Shown: piece after piece, positions 48,014-56,629 of the stretch
How positions within the stretch are numbered: position 1 is the first letter of the stretch
How the letters are laid out: each line of letters starts with the position of its first letter
Assembly (NCBI GenBank): GCA_002401155.1
Contig: NVSG01000002.1
Span: 655,462-719,461 of the forward strand
Direction: 5' to 3'
Length of the DNA: 64,000 nt
Origin: Hyphomicrobiales bacterium
GTDB lineage: Bacteria; Pseudomonadota; Alphaproteobacteria; Rhizobiales; Rhizobiaceae
The notes under the pieces: model-generated
What the model saw: the letters and a program-made list of their open reading frames with translations, nothing else
Databases searched by the model: none
Told to the model about the DNA's origin: nothing
Translations under genes and position numbers: made by a program

Positions 48014-48421
48014 ATAGTGTCCTTATCGCCCGTATCAAAACAGGCTAACTCATAATTTGGTAGGTCCGCTGGCAAAACAGTTTGTCAGAATGAAGGACTC
48101 AACCAAGATAGGCGATCAAATAGACCGATTCCGCAATATTTGCCAGCATTATGTGAATTTTCCCATAGTTTTTGCGACTCATGGCAATCTAGTTAAGCAG
48201 CGTTTGAAATTGGAAAATTTGCAGTTTTATGTGATATGCAAGCCGTTGAAATCAGTCAATGCGAAAGTGTGATGTAAAACCCTTCGTTAACAAAATGAAG
48301 AACCTTGCGACAGCGGCTGACCGGTTTGAGCCCAAACTTACCGATTTGGTCTTGCCGCTGTCAGTGCATATCTAAATAAGGGTACTCGTCAAAGATGGCC
48401 CAAAGCGGAACCAAGAATATC
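48014..48421. other. 408-bp gap with an inverted repeat
   Basis: No gene is supported here. The only clear structure is GACAGCGGC at 48309-48317 with its complement GCCGCTGTC at 48354-48362, a 9-bp inverted repeat around a 36-nt loop that also holds a short ACC/GGT pairing. It lies downstream of the 48422-48868 gene and may end its transcript, though there is no T-run. Confidence 0.4.
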
Positions 48422-48868
48422 CTATTTTTTCTTGATATTGCAATCAAGAACGTACTCAAATTCAACCTGCTTATTGATCTTAGCAAGGTCAATCCCCTGA
48501 GCACGTGCCTGCCGTTGAAACGCCTTGTACAATGCACTCCTAAGTTCTTTATCGATATCAACATCATGAATCGTCAATTTCTCGGGGAAATGCTCGCCGT
48601 CGTCCGTATTCGACGCCGTTGTGTGATCAATTTTTGATCGGCCAAATATATTTGCCCAACCCTCTTTATAGGCTGGTGTAGATACACTGGAAAAATGGCT
48701 GATGGACGATTGAGATGCTGACTTCGGTGCCGCAGCGGTTTTCGCCACTGAGGTGGTGTCAGCAGATTTTGTAGTCTCGCTCGCTCCTTTTGCCCCTGCT
48801 TCGGTTTTCACCGTCTTAGCTTTTTTGGGCTCGGTGGAATTTTTTTTCTGCGCTTTAACTTCGCTCAT
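48422..48868 (-). CDS. Low-complexity hypothetical protein
   Basis: I do not recognise this 148-residue protein. The first about 60 residues are Lys/Ala/Thr/Ser-rich and probably disordered (VKAQKKNSTEPKKAKTVKTE). The rest looks folded (HFPEKLTIHDVDIDKELRSA, then INKQVEFEYVL). No signal peptide or membrane helix is seen. It is in the segment inserted between cvpA and radA. Confidence 0.55.
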   Translation of the reverse strand: MSEVKAQKKNSTEPKKAKTVKTEAGAKGASETTKSADTTSVAKTAAAPKSASQSSISHFSSVSTPAYKEGWANIFGRSKIDHTTASNTDDGEHFPEKLTIHDVDIDKELRSALYKAFQRQARAQGIDLAKINKQVEFEYVLDCNIKKK

Positions 48869-49050
48869 ATTCTTGTCATTTCGCTTAATGGAATGCCTTG
48901 CCGTCCTCTACCATTTTTTTTCCGACCTTCACAAGTTGTTTGACCAAACCATGCCGGCAGAAATTATTCGGAAAGCCGTTATGAGCGCATGGATTAATCA
49001 GGTAAGTTGATCCACAAACGTGGCGAAGCACTGGTGAGCCAGTCGGTCTC

Positions 49051-49626
49051 TCACAAAGACCGCCGCATCGAATACCGACCACGCCCGGCTTTTTCTATCC
49101 GTCCATCCTTCACCAGTTTCGCTAGTGCTCTGTATGTAGCCTCATGTGTAAGCCCGATCTCGGCGGCAAATTGCTTGATTTCTTTTCCCAGCATCCCGTC
49201 AGCGATTGCCGCGAACACCCTTTCATCGGCAGCACGGATTGCCTGTATCTCGATGCGCCGCCGATAGGTTTGAACCTGACTGGCAAATCGGGCACAAAGA
49301 GCGATGGCGAAAGCGGCGCCTCGTCCCATCGCTTCGAGGATGGCATCCCGGTCAATGCTGATAAGTTCAGCATCTTCCAAGGCTATGGCATCGCAATGAT
49401 ATTGCTCAAAGAACATGGAAGGTTCCGCGAAGGTTTCTCCAGCTATTGCGCGGTGAATAACAATAGCTTCCCCGTTTTCAGTATGACGAAGCAATTGTAT
49501 GCAGCCCTTCTCAAGGAAAAAGATCGCATAACTATCATCCCCTTGCCGAAACAGTACTTCGCCCTTCTGAACGCTTCTGGCTTTCAGGGCGGTATTTGGC
49601 AAAACATTGAAGATTCGCGGTAACAT
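49051..49626 (-). CDS. Crp/Fnr-family regulator
   Basis: Transcription factor with a cyclic-nucleotide-type beta-barrel (about 15-110; QKGEVLFRQGD, AIAGETFAEPSMF) and a C-terminal helix-turn-helix (GKEIKQFAAEIGLTHEATYRALAKLVKDGRI). No N-terminal Cys cluster occurs, so it is not an oxygen-sensing Fnr with a [4Fe-4S]; it resembles Dnr/NnrR or Crp-like proteins. The ATG at 49626 is 5 nt from a large palindrome, suggesting autoregulation. It is divergent from the exported protein at 49705. Confidence 0.85.
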   Translation of the reverse strand: MLPRIFNVLPNTALKARSVQKGEVLFRQGDDSYAIFFLEKGCIQLLRHTENGEAIVIHRAIAGETFAEPSMFFEQYHCDAIALEDAELISIDRDAILEAMGRGAAFAIALCARFASQVQTYRRRIEIQAIRAADERVFAAIADGMLGKEIKQFAAEIGLTHEATYRALAKLVKDGRIEKAGRGRYSMRRSL

Positions 49627-49631
49627 GTACT

Positions 49632-49657
49632 ATTGATATGATTGAAATCATATCAAT
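49632..49657. promoter_or_regulatory. 26-bp palindrome, probable Crp/Fnr site
   Basis: ATTGATATGAT-TGAA-ATCATATCAAT has 11-bp perfect arms around a 4-bp centre. The core TGAT-TGAA-ATCA matches 8 of 10 positions of the Fnr consensus TTGAT-N4-ATCAA. It sits between the divergent Crp/Fnr gene and the exported protein gene and is the obvious target of that regulator. Confidence 0.65.
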
Positions 49658-49704
49658 GCAAGGTTTCATCGCTTATTGTTGGTTTTTAAACAGGAGACAC
49701 CCTT

Positions 49705-50277
49705 ATGCGCCGTATCCCACTTGCCGGCATTGCCGCCCTAGCCATTCTACTTGGCAGCTTCCAGATTTCCCTCGCCCAGCACACTCCCAATATGCACGCC
49801 GCTCATTCAGCAGAGGCAGGTGACACCATGCTGCCAACGGAAGGCGGGCAATCGGCCTTCGCCGCCATGGCCGAGATCGTCGCCATATTGATAGATGATC
49901 CGGATACCGACTGGTCCAAAGTAAACATCTCAGCCTTGCGCGAACATCTCGTCGATATGAACGAACTGACCCTCAACGCGAAAGCGACCCAAGCCAAAGA
50001 GGCCGGTGCAGTGGTTTTCACCATCACGGGCGAGGGTAGAACCTTGCGAGCGATCCAATCCATGGTCCCGGCCCACACCAAAGAGCTGGACAAGATCGAA
50101 GGCTGGACGGCTTCGGCAAAAACCATCCCCACCGGTGCTATTATGATCGTGGCCTCCAAATCGGATGCAGAACTTGCAAAAATCGCCGCGCTGGGCTTTT
50201 TCGGTATGATGTCAATTGGCGCTCACCACCAACCCCACCATCTGGCCATGGCGACCGGAAACATGATGATGCACTAA
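49705..50277 (+). CDS. Exported His/Met-rich protein
   Basis: Unrecognised 190-residue exported protein. A signal peptide ends near ISLAQ. The mature ends are rich in His and Met (HTPNMHAAHS at the start; GAHHQPHHLAMATGNMMMH at the C-terminus), consistent with metal binding. The middle part (MAEIVAILIDDPDTDWSKVN, IQSMVPAHTKELDKIEGW) looks helical and folded. It is divergent from the Crp/Fnr gene and shares the palindromic control region. The function is unknown. Confidence 0.7.
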   Translation: MRRIPLAGIAALAILLGSFQISLAQHTPNMHAAHSAEAGDTMLPTEGGQSAFAAMAEIVAILIDDPDTDWSKVNISALREHLVDMNELTLNAKATQAKEAGAVVFTITGEGRTLRAIQSMVPAHTKELDKIEGWTASAKTIPTGAIMIVASKSDAELAKIAALGFFGMMSIGAHHQPHHLAMATGNMMMH

Positions 50278-50405
50278 AATTACCGCGTTATTTTCTCAAT
50301 ACTCCCAAAAAGCCTAATCCGAATTGCAATAAAAAATTGCTTCGTTTATTATCTGGAAATATTGAAATATTACCCGGGATTTGGCTGGGTTGCGGAGGAA
50401 ATACA

Positions 50406-51437
50406 GTGCTTTTACCTACTTCACTTGTCGGCAGCTATTGCCAACCGGAATGGCTGATCGATCGGGCCAAACTCGCCGGACGTTTTCCTCCTCGCACACG
50501 TGCAAAAGAGCTATGGCGCATTCCCGAAGAATATCTGGCTGAAGCGCAGGACGATGCCACACGCCTCGCCATCAAGGCGCAGGAAGATGCAGGTCTTGAT
50601 ATCATCACCGATGGTGAAATTCGCCGCGAAAGCTATTCAAATCGCTTCGCCACCGCCCTTGAAGGGGTGGATATCGACAATCCGGGCGTCGCTCTTGATC
50701 GTTCCGGCCATGAAAACCCGGTGCCGCGCATTGTCGGTCCGATCAAGCGCAAGCATCCTGTGGAAGTCGAAGACCTCAAATTCCTCCGCGCTCATACGGA
50801 TCGTATGATCAAAATCACCGTGCCGGGTCCTTTTACCATGTCACAACAGGCGCAGAATGATTATTATAAGAACGAGGCAGAAGCTGCCATGGCCTATGCG
50901 GTGGCAGTGAATGAGGAAATCAAAGATCTATTCGCCGCTGGGGCAGACGTTGTTCAGATTGATGAGCCGTATATGCAGGCCCGTCCTGAAGAAGCTGAAG
51001 TTTACGGTCTGGAAGCACTCAACATCGCGCTTGATGGCGTGACCGGCCAAACCGCCGTGCATATCTGCTTTGGCTATGCCGCGATCATCCACGAGCGGCC
51101 AGTGGGCGGCTATTCCTTCCTGCCGCAATTGAGCGGTTGCTCATGCAAACAAGTCAGCCTTGAAACGGCCCAATCTAATCTCGATTGTTCCGTTCTGGAA
51201 GAACTTCGCGGCAAGAAAATCATTCTGGGCGTGATCGATCTTTCCGATCCGGAAGTTGAAACACCGGAAAAAATCGCTGAACGTATCCGCCGGGCTTTGC
51301 CTTATGTGGATGCAAAAGACATCGTGGTAGCACCCGATTGCGGCCTAAAATATCTACCGCGCGAAACAGCTTTCGGCAAAATGAAAGCCATGGCAGATGG
51401 TGCAAAAATCGTTCGTGAAGAATTGGGGGCTGCCTAA
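50406..51437 (+). CDS. Core-MetE methionine synthase II-like protein
   Basis: Cobalamin-independent methionine synthase II family protein (MetE C-terminal barrel only). GTG at 50406 has GGAGGAAATACA directly upstream, an excellent site, giving 343 residues; the open frame to 50337 lacks one. Barrel motifs include SYCQPEWL, DIITDGEIRRESYSN, QIDEPYMQ, AVHICFGYA and VAPDCGLKYLP, where His, Cys and Cys would bind zinc. It lacks the MetE N-terminal domain, so the methyl donor may not be the usual folate; some relatives need partner proteins. Confidence 0.82.
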   Translation: MLLPTSLVGSYCQPEWLIDRAKLAGRFPPRTRAKELWRIPEEYLAEAQDDATRLAIKAQEDAGLDIITDGEIRRESYSNRFATALEGVDIDNPGVALDRSGHENPVPRIVGPIKRKHPVEVEDLKFLRAHTDRMIKITVPGPFTMSQQAQNDYYKNEAEAAMAYAVAVNEEIKDLFAAGADVVQIDEPYMQARPEEAEVYGLEALNIALDGVTGQTAVHICFGYAAIIHERPVGGYSFLPQLSGCSCKQVSLETAQSNLDCSVLEELRGKKIILGVIDLSDPEVETPEKIAERIRRALPYVDAKDIVVAPDCGLKYLPRETAFGKMKAMADGAKIVREELGAA

Positions 51438-51445
51438 ATCATAGA

Positions 51446-51506
51446 GCGTTTCCGTTTCCACGGAAACGCGAAGGCGGCGAAGAGCCGCCCGGCGCTAGCT
51501 GCGCCG
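51446..51506. repeat. GC-rich triple hairpin cluster
   Basis: Three perfect inverted repeats lie in tandem: GCGTTTCCGT-TTCC-ACGGAAACGC (51446-51469), GGCGGC-GAAGA-GCCGCC (51473-51489) and CGGCGC-TAGCT-GCGCCG (51490-51506). The stretch is clearly richer in GC than its surroundings and has no gene. It could be a REP-like element or terminator between the core-MetE gene and radA. Confidence 0.55.
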
Positions 51507-51571
51507 CACATGCGCAGGCCCGAACGTAGTGAGGATACGCCGTGAGCCAAGAATATTAGAGCGGATACGCC

Positions 51572-52966
51572 CTAATCGGTTTCCTTGGGTTTCGGAGCCA
51601 ATGCAGCAATATTGGCCACCAGTTCGGCCAATTCTCCGATTTCAGTAACGTTGAGACCGGCGGAGCTGTTCTTTTCAAGGCTGCCTTTGGGAACCACTGC
51701 GCCGGAAAATCCGAGCTTTTGTGCTTCTTTCAACCGGTGTTGAGTATGCGCGACCGGACGGCTGGTCCCAGATAGGCTGACCTCGCCAAAATAGACGCTT
51801 TCGGCGGGAAGGGCAGCCCCTACCAGCGAAGAGACCAGTGCTGCAGCCACTGCCATGTCCGCTGCGGTTTCGGAAATTCGGTAGCCGCCAGCAACGTTGA
51901 GATAAACATCGTGCTGACCAAAGCGCACGCCGCAATGGGTTTCCAGCACTGCCAGCACCATCGATAATCTTGCTGAATCCCAGCCCACCACGGCACGTCT
52001 TGGCGTGCCAAGGGAGGAGGGGGCAACCAATGCCTGAATTTCCACCAATACCGGGCGCGTGCCTTCCATGCCTGCAAAAACGGCTGCTCCGGGAGCCGCC
52101 ACATTGCGTTCTCCGAGAAACAGCTCCGATGGATTGGCAACTTCGCGTAAGCCCTTGTCAGACATTTCAAAAACACCGATTTCATCGGTTGGTCCGAAGC
52201 GGTTTTTCACGGTGCGCAATATGCGGAAATGATGCCCGCCTTCGCCTTCGAAATATAAAACCGCATCCACCATATGTTCCACCACACGGGGGCCGGCAAT
52301 CTGACCATCCTTGGTAACATGACCCACCAGCACCACCACCGTGCCGGTTTTTTTGGCGTAGCGAATGATGGCCTGAACAGAATTGCGCACCTGCGTAACT
52401 GTGCCGGGGGCAGAATCTGCCTGTTCAGTCCATAAGGTCTGGATCGAATCGATGATTAGCAAGTCCGGCGGTTGGTCATTGGCCAGCGTGGCTAAAATAT
52501 TTTCAACGCTGGTTTCAGCAGCTAACCCTATATTGGGTTCAACCGCATCAAGGCGCTGAGCCCGCAAGCGGATTTGCGCCACGGCTTCCTCACCAGAAAC
52601 GTAAACAACACGGTGACCTTTTCTGGCGAGCGCAGCAGAAACCTGCATCAACAGAGTTGATTTACCGATACCCGGATCGCCGCCCACCAGCAGCGCCGAA
52701 CCACGCACAAAGCCGCCGCCGGTTGCCCGGTCCAGTTCGCCAATACCGGTTGAAATGCGCGGCGCTTCTTCGATATCGCCTGAAAGCGACACCAGTGTAA
52801 TCGCCTGCCCCTTGCGCATGGCTTTGCCGGGTGTGGCACCAATGCCGGAATTGGGGCTTTCTTCAACCAGCGTATTCCACTGATTGCAACCATCGCATTT
52901 CCCGGCCCAACGCGCAGCGGTAGCGCCGCAGTTCTGGCAGATAAATTGTATTCTGGTTTTCGCCAA
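51572..52966 (-). CDS. radA: DNA repair protein RadA
   Basis: RecA-like branch-migration helicase. The N-terminal zinc finger reads FICQNCGATAARW and GKCDGCNQW (CxxC-CxxC). Walker A is GGDPGIGKSTLL, and the RadA-specific KNRFGPTDE is present, followed by the Lon-like C-terminal domain (FGQHDVYLNVAGGYRISETA). The 464-residue length is normal. It follows alr by 2 nt and probably ends the dnaB-alr-radA run. Confidence 0.96.
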   Translation of the reverse strand: MAKTRIQFICQNCGATAARWAGKCDGCNQWNTLVEESPNSGIGATPGKAMRKGQAITLVSLSGDIEEAPRISTGIGELDRATGGGFVRGSALLVGGDPGIGKSTLLMQVSAALARKGHRVVYVSGEEAVAQIRLRAQRLDAVEPNIGLAAETSVENILATLANDQPPDLLIIDSIQTLWTEQADSAPGTVTQVRNSVQAIIRYAKKTGTVVVLVGHVTKDGQIAGPRVVEHMVDAVLYFEGEGGHHFRILRTVKNRFGPTDEIGVFEMSDKGLREVANPSELFLGERNVAAPGAAVFAGMEGTRPVLVEIQALVAPSSLGTPRRAVVGWDSARLSMVLAVLETHCGVRFGQHDVYLNVAGGYRISETAADMAVAAALVSSLVGAALPAESVYFGEVSLSGTSRPVAHTQHRLKEAQKLGFSGAVVPKGSLEKNSSAGLNVTEIGELAELVANIAALAPKPKETD

Positions 52967-52968
52967 GA

Positions 52969-54123
52969 TTAGCCTCCGGTTTTACTAGAGATATAAGAGC
53001 GGGAATAACGTGGGCCAAGCCCTGTCAGCAATTCATAACCAATTGTACCTGTCGCACGCGCCACATCATCAAGCGCTAAGTTCTCGCCAAAAAGCTCAAT
53101 CCACTCGGCTTTTTCCAATGCCTGTTCCGGCACATCGGTAACATCAAACGCACTGATATCCATGGATATGCGGCCAATTCCGGGTACTTCCTGTCCGCAA
53201 AGAAACCCCGGTGCATTTTGTGGAGCGCTATTGTCAAAACTCGAACGGCGATAGCCGTCAGCATACCCCACTGCCACCAAAGCGACCTTGGAGTCCCGCG
53301 TAAATGTATGGGTCGCCGCATAACCAATAGTTTCGCCAGCTTTTACCATGCGTATCTGAATGATACGAGCCTCCAATGTCACCACCGGCTTCATTGGATT
53401 TGCTAAACCGAAGACAGCTTCACCGCCATAGATAGCAATACCCGGACGGTTGAGATCGAAGGAAAAATCCTTATGCGCAATAATGCTGGCGCTGTTGGAG
53501 AAGGAATATTCAATATCGGGAAACAGGCCGATCGCTTCTTTGAACATGGCCAATTGTTCTGCATTTTTTGGATGATCAGGCTCATCGGCGCAGGCCGGGT
53601 GGCTCATCATCATAAAGGGCGAGATCGAATGTCTGCGCTCGTCATCCCCAACAAAAGCACGCGCTTCTTCCAGCCGTAGACCTAGCCTATTCATGCCGGT
53701 ATCTACGTGAATGGCGCAGGGACGGCGTGAACCGCGTTCACGCCAAAAATTCGCCCATAATTCAATATTCTCAACGCTTCCCAAAACCGGGATCAAACCA
53801 GCTTCGGCATAGGTCGAAACAGAGTTTTTAAATAAGCCACCCAGCACGAATACATCGGCCTGTGGCGCCAGTTTTTTTACCCGAACACCTTCTTCGGGAA
53901 GGGCAACGAAATAGATATTGCAACCCGCATCATTGAGCGCGTTCACAACCGGTTCGATGCCAAGCCCATAGGCATCAGCTTTGACCACGGCTGAAGTTTT
54001 GGCATCAGGTGCTAATGAACAAAGCTTCTTCCAGTTGGATACCAGAGCATCCAGATCAATGTGCAGTCGGCCACCGGCGAGGCGTTCATCAACCAGTGCA
54101 GGAAGAACGGAATAGTCAGTCAA
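52969..54123 (-). CDS. alr: Alanine racemase
   Basis: PLP enzyme making D-alanine for peptidoglycan. Lys48 in AVVKADAYGLG is the Schiff-base residue. The second catalytic Tyr is in the IGYAATHTF segment. The 384-residue length is typical; YGGEAVFG and GRISMDISAFDVT are conserved. It sits between dnaB and radA, 9 nt after dnaB. Confidence 0.94.
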   Translation of the reverse strand: MTDYSVLPALVDERLAGGRLHIDLDALVSNWKKLCSLAPDAKTSAVVKADAYGLGIEPVVNALNDAGCNIYFVALPEEGVRVKKLAPQADVFVLGGLFKNSVSTYAEAGLIPVLGSVENIELWANFWRERGSRRPCAIHVDTGMNRLGLRLEEARAFVGDDERRHSISPFMMMSHPACADEPDHPKNAEQLAMFKEAIGLFPDIEYSFSNSASIIAHKDFSFDLNRPGIAIYGGEAVFGLANPMKPVVTLEARIIQIRMVKAGETIGYAATHTFTRDSKVALVAVGYADGYRRSSFDNSAPQNAPGFLCGQEVPGIGRISMDISAFDVTDVPEQALEKAEWIELFGENLALDDVARATGTIGYELLTGLGPRYSRSYISSKTGG

Positions 54124-54132
54124 ACCAAACGC

Positions 54133-55650
54133 CTATTCATGGCGATCTGGTATATGGTCATCATCCACCAGATCGGTAAAGCGGGTAAATTCTGCCTGAA
54201 ATGCCAGCCGCACTGCGCCGGTAGGACCATGACGTTGCTTGCCGATAATGATCTCCGCTTTGCCCCGCGCCTGTCGCAATTGCTCATCCCATGTGAACCA
54301 TTCTTCCGTACCGGCTTTTGGTTCTTTATTCTGGATATAATATTCTTCGCGATAAACGAACAACACCACATCCGCATCCTGCTCGATGGAACCAGATTCG
54401 CGCAAATCCGCCAGTTGCGGACGCTTGTCATCACGCGATTCTACCTGACGAGAGAGCTGGGAAAGAGCAATAATCGGAACATTCAGTTCCTTGCATAAGG
54501 CCTTGAGACCAGTGGTGATTTCAGTGATTTCCTGCACCCTGTTGCCGGCGTTCTTACTCGAACCCTGCATCAGTTGGATATAGTCGACGATCATCACATC
54601 AAGACCTTTTTGCCGCTTCAAACGGCGAGCCCGCGCCGCAAGCTGGGCGATCGAAATACCGCCGGTTTCATCGATATAAAGCGGAATTTTCTGCATCTCG
54701 TTGGAGCAGATCGTCAGCTTGGTGAAGTCAGCTTCGGAGATTTCGCCACGTCTGATTTTACTGGATGAAACTTCGGACTGTTCAGAAACAATACGGGTAG
54801 CCAATTGCTCGGCGGACATTTCCAGCGAGAAGAAGCCGACAACGCCGCCTTCCATCGATTTAGGCGATCCGTCCGTCTCCACATCGCCGCGATAGGCCAG
54901 TGCGATATTGGTCGCGATATTGGTGGCAAGCGAGGTCTTACCCATAGCAGGACGACCGGCAAGAATGATTAAATCCGATGGCTGTAATCCGCCCATCATC
55001 TGGTCAAGACTGCCAAGGCCTGTGGCAATACCCGAAAGCCCGCCTTCACGCTGATAAGCTGCCGCTGCCATATCAAGAGCTGAATTCATCGCTGTGCTAA
55101 AGGCACGAAACCCGGTGTCTGTACGGCCATTTTCAGCCAATTCAAACAGGCGGCGTTCAGCATCTTCAATTTGTGATGTGGGCGGCAAATCCACCGGCGC
55201 ATCATAGGCGATATTGACCATATCTTCGCCAATCGACACCAGCGAGCGCCGGGTGGAAAGATCATAGATCGAACGGCCATAATCTTCGGCATTGATGATG
55301 GTGGTGGCTTCGGACGCCAGACGGGCCAGATATTGCCCAACCGTGATATTGCCAACCATATCTTCGGCTGGCAAAAACGTTTTGATGGTGACCGGGTTGG
55401 CTGTTTTGGTCGCCCGGATCATATCTTGCGCGACTTTATAAATGTTTTGGTGCAGCGGCTCAAAGAAATGTGCAGGCAGCAAAAAGTCGGAGACACGGTA
55501 ATAAGCATCATTATTGACAAGGATTGCGCCCAAAAGAGCCTGCTCTACCTCGATATTATTGGGAGCCGTGCGGAAGCCCGCGTCCTGAGCGTTGACTTGT
55601 GCAAGCTCTTGCCCTTGATCCTGCCCAATTCTGGTTATTGCTTCAGCCAT
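54133..55650 (-). CDS. dnaB: Replicative DNA helicase DnaB
   Basis: Hexameric helicase at the replication fork. The N-terminal domain begins with TAPNNIEVEQALLGAILVNNDAYYR, then a linker, and the RecA-like domain has Walker A AGRPAMGKTSLA, SLEMSAEQLATR and MIVDYIQLM, with ALSQLSRQVESR. The 505-residue length is standard; no intein is present. Its own start is ATG at 55650. It precedes alr and is separated from rplI by a terminator. Confidence 0.96.
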   Translation of the reverse strand: MAEAITRIGQDQGQELAQVNAQDAGFRTAPNNIEVEQALLGAILVNNDAYYRVSDFLLPAHFFEPLHQNIYKVAQDMIRATKTANPVTIKTFLPAEDMVGNITVGQYLARLASEATTIINAEDYGRSIYDLSTRRSLVSIGEDMVNIAYDAPVDLPPTSQIEDAERRLFELAENGRTDTGFRAFSTAMNSALDMAAAAYQREGGLSGIATGLGSLDQMMGGLQPSDLIILAGRPAMGKTSLATNIATNIALAYRGDVETDGSPKSMEGGVVGFFSLEMSAEQLATRIVSEQSEVSSSKIRRGEISEADFTKLTICSNEMQKIPLYIDETGGISIAQLAARARRLKRQKGLDVMIVDYIQLMQGSSKNAGNRVQEITEITTGLKALCKELNVPIIALSQLSRQVESRDDKRPQLADLRESGSIEQDADVVLFVYREEYYIQNKEPKAGTEEWFTWDEQLRQARGKAEIIIGKQRHGPTGAVRLAFQAEFTRFTDLVDDDHIPDRHE

Positions 55651-55868
55651 TTTTCATTCAATCTGTTATATCTGCCCCGAATCTGAACCAACACTCTTAT
55701 TGGGTTTGGGGCCGTATGAAAGACGAGAATCAAAAACATTTCTCCTTCTTCCCGCTTATCCCGCTATTCACAGGTGAGCTAAAAAAAAGAAATTTCAATT
55801 GCTTTTTGATCGTCTTGGATGATTACAAGGATATGTGATTCGTTCCGCATTTTAAACAAGCATCACAC

Positions 55869-55896
55869 AAAAAAAGGGCGCGAATAAATCGCGCCC
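55869..55896 (-). terminator. Rho-independent terminator of rplI
   Basis: Reading the minus strand, GGGCGCGA pairs with TCGCGCCC around a 5-nt loop (55876-55896), followed by a run of seven T (55875-55869). It lies about 24 bp after the rplI stop and ends the ribosomal-protein transcript before dnaB. Confidence 0.88.
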
Positions 55897-55919
55897 CAAT
55901 TCGGTATGCTTTAGTCGAC

Positions 55920-56606
55920 TTAAGAAGTGGTCTCTTCTTCGTCAGATGCGGCAACTTCTGCTTCTTCAGCAGGAGCATCGTCTGTAGACGCTTCATCTTC
56001 ATCGCCTGCAGCAGCAGCTTCGGCGTCTTCTGGATTTTCAAATACTTCATCCAGATCAACTTCGTCGCCGTCGCCATCACCTTCGTGATCATAAACGTTA
56101 TGTTCGTAAGCTGAATCGCGACCGGTAAGATCTTCACCAGCTGCCTGACGTTCGGCTTCATCGCCTGAACGCGCCACATTGATGATGATGGTGGAAGTCA
56201 CTTCCGGATGCAGGATAATCTGTACATCGTGCAGGCCGATAAGTTTGATTGGTACAAGCATATTGACCTGATTACGGGCAACCTTAAAGCCAGCTTCGTC
56301 CAGAGTTTCAGCAATATCGCGTGTGGAAACTGAACCGTAAAGCTGACCAGTCTGACCAGCAGAACGAATGGAAACATAAGAAGTTCCGTCGAGTTTTTCC
56401 TTAACGGCTTCAGCTTCGCTTTTGCGCTCAAGGTTGCGTGCTTCAAGTTCAACGCGTTGCTCTTCAAATTTCGAGCTGTTGGCTTCAGTTGCCCGCAAAG
56501 CTTTGCCTTGTGGCAGAAGGTAGTTGCGTGCAAAGCCGTCTTTAACGGTAACCACGTCGCCCATTTGACCAAGTTTGGCAATGCGCTCTAGTAGAATGAT
56601 TTTCAT
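55920..56606 (-). CDS. rplI: Ribosomal protein L9 with acidic tail
   Basis: 50S protein bL9. The N-terminal domain [21 protein letters not shown] and [20 protein letters not shown] are canonical, followed by the long helix and the C-terminal domain up to about 150. Unlike the usual 150-residue form, the protein runs to 228 residues with an Asp/Glu/Ala-rich tail from about 155 ([16 protein letters not shown] and more). Alphaproteobacterial L9 tails are often longer, but this one is long. It follows DUF2232. Confidence 0.95.
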   Translation of the reverse strand: MKIILLERIAKLGQMGDVVTVKDGFARNYLLPQGKALRATEANSSKFEEQRVELEARNLERKSEAEAVKEKLDGTSYVSIRSAGQTGQLYGSVSTRDIAETLDEAGFKVARNQVNMLVPIKLIGLHDVQIILHPEVTSTIIINVARSGDEAERQAAGEDLTGRDSAYEHNVYDHEGDGDGDEVDLDEVFENPEDAEAAAAGDEDEASTDDAPAEEAEVAASDEEETTS

Positions 56607-56629
56607 GCTATTTCCTTTCGGTGTTTTCT

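Noticed and set aside
48057-48272. Plus-strand 71-codon frame in the gap after cvpA
   Set aside because: It starts with TTG, has no Shine-Dalgarno and its composition looks random.
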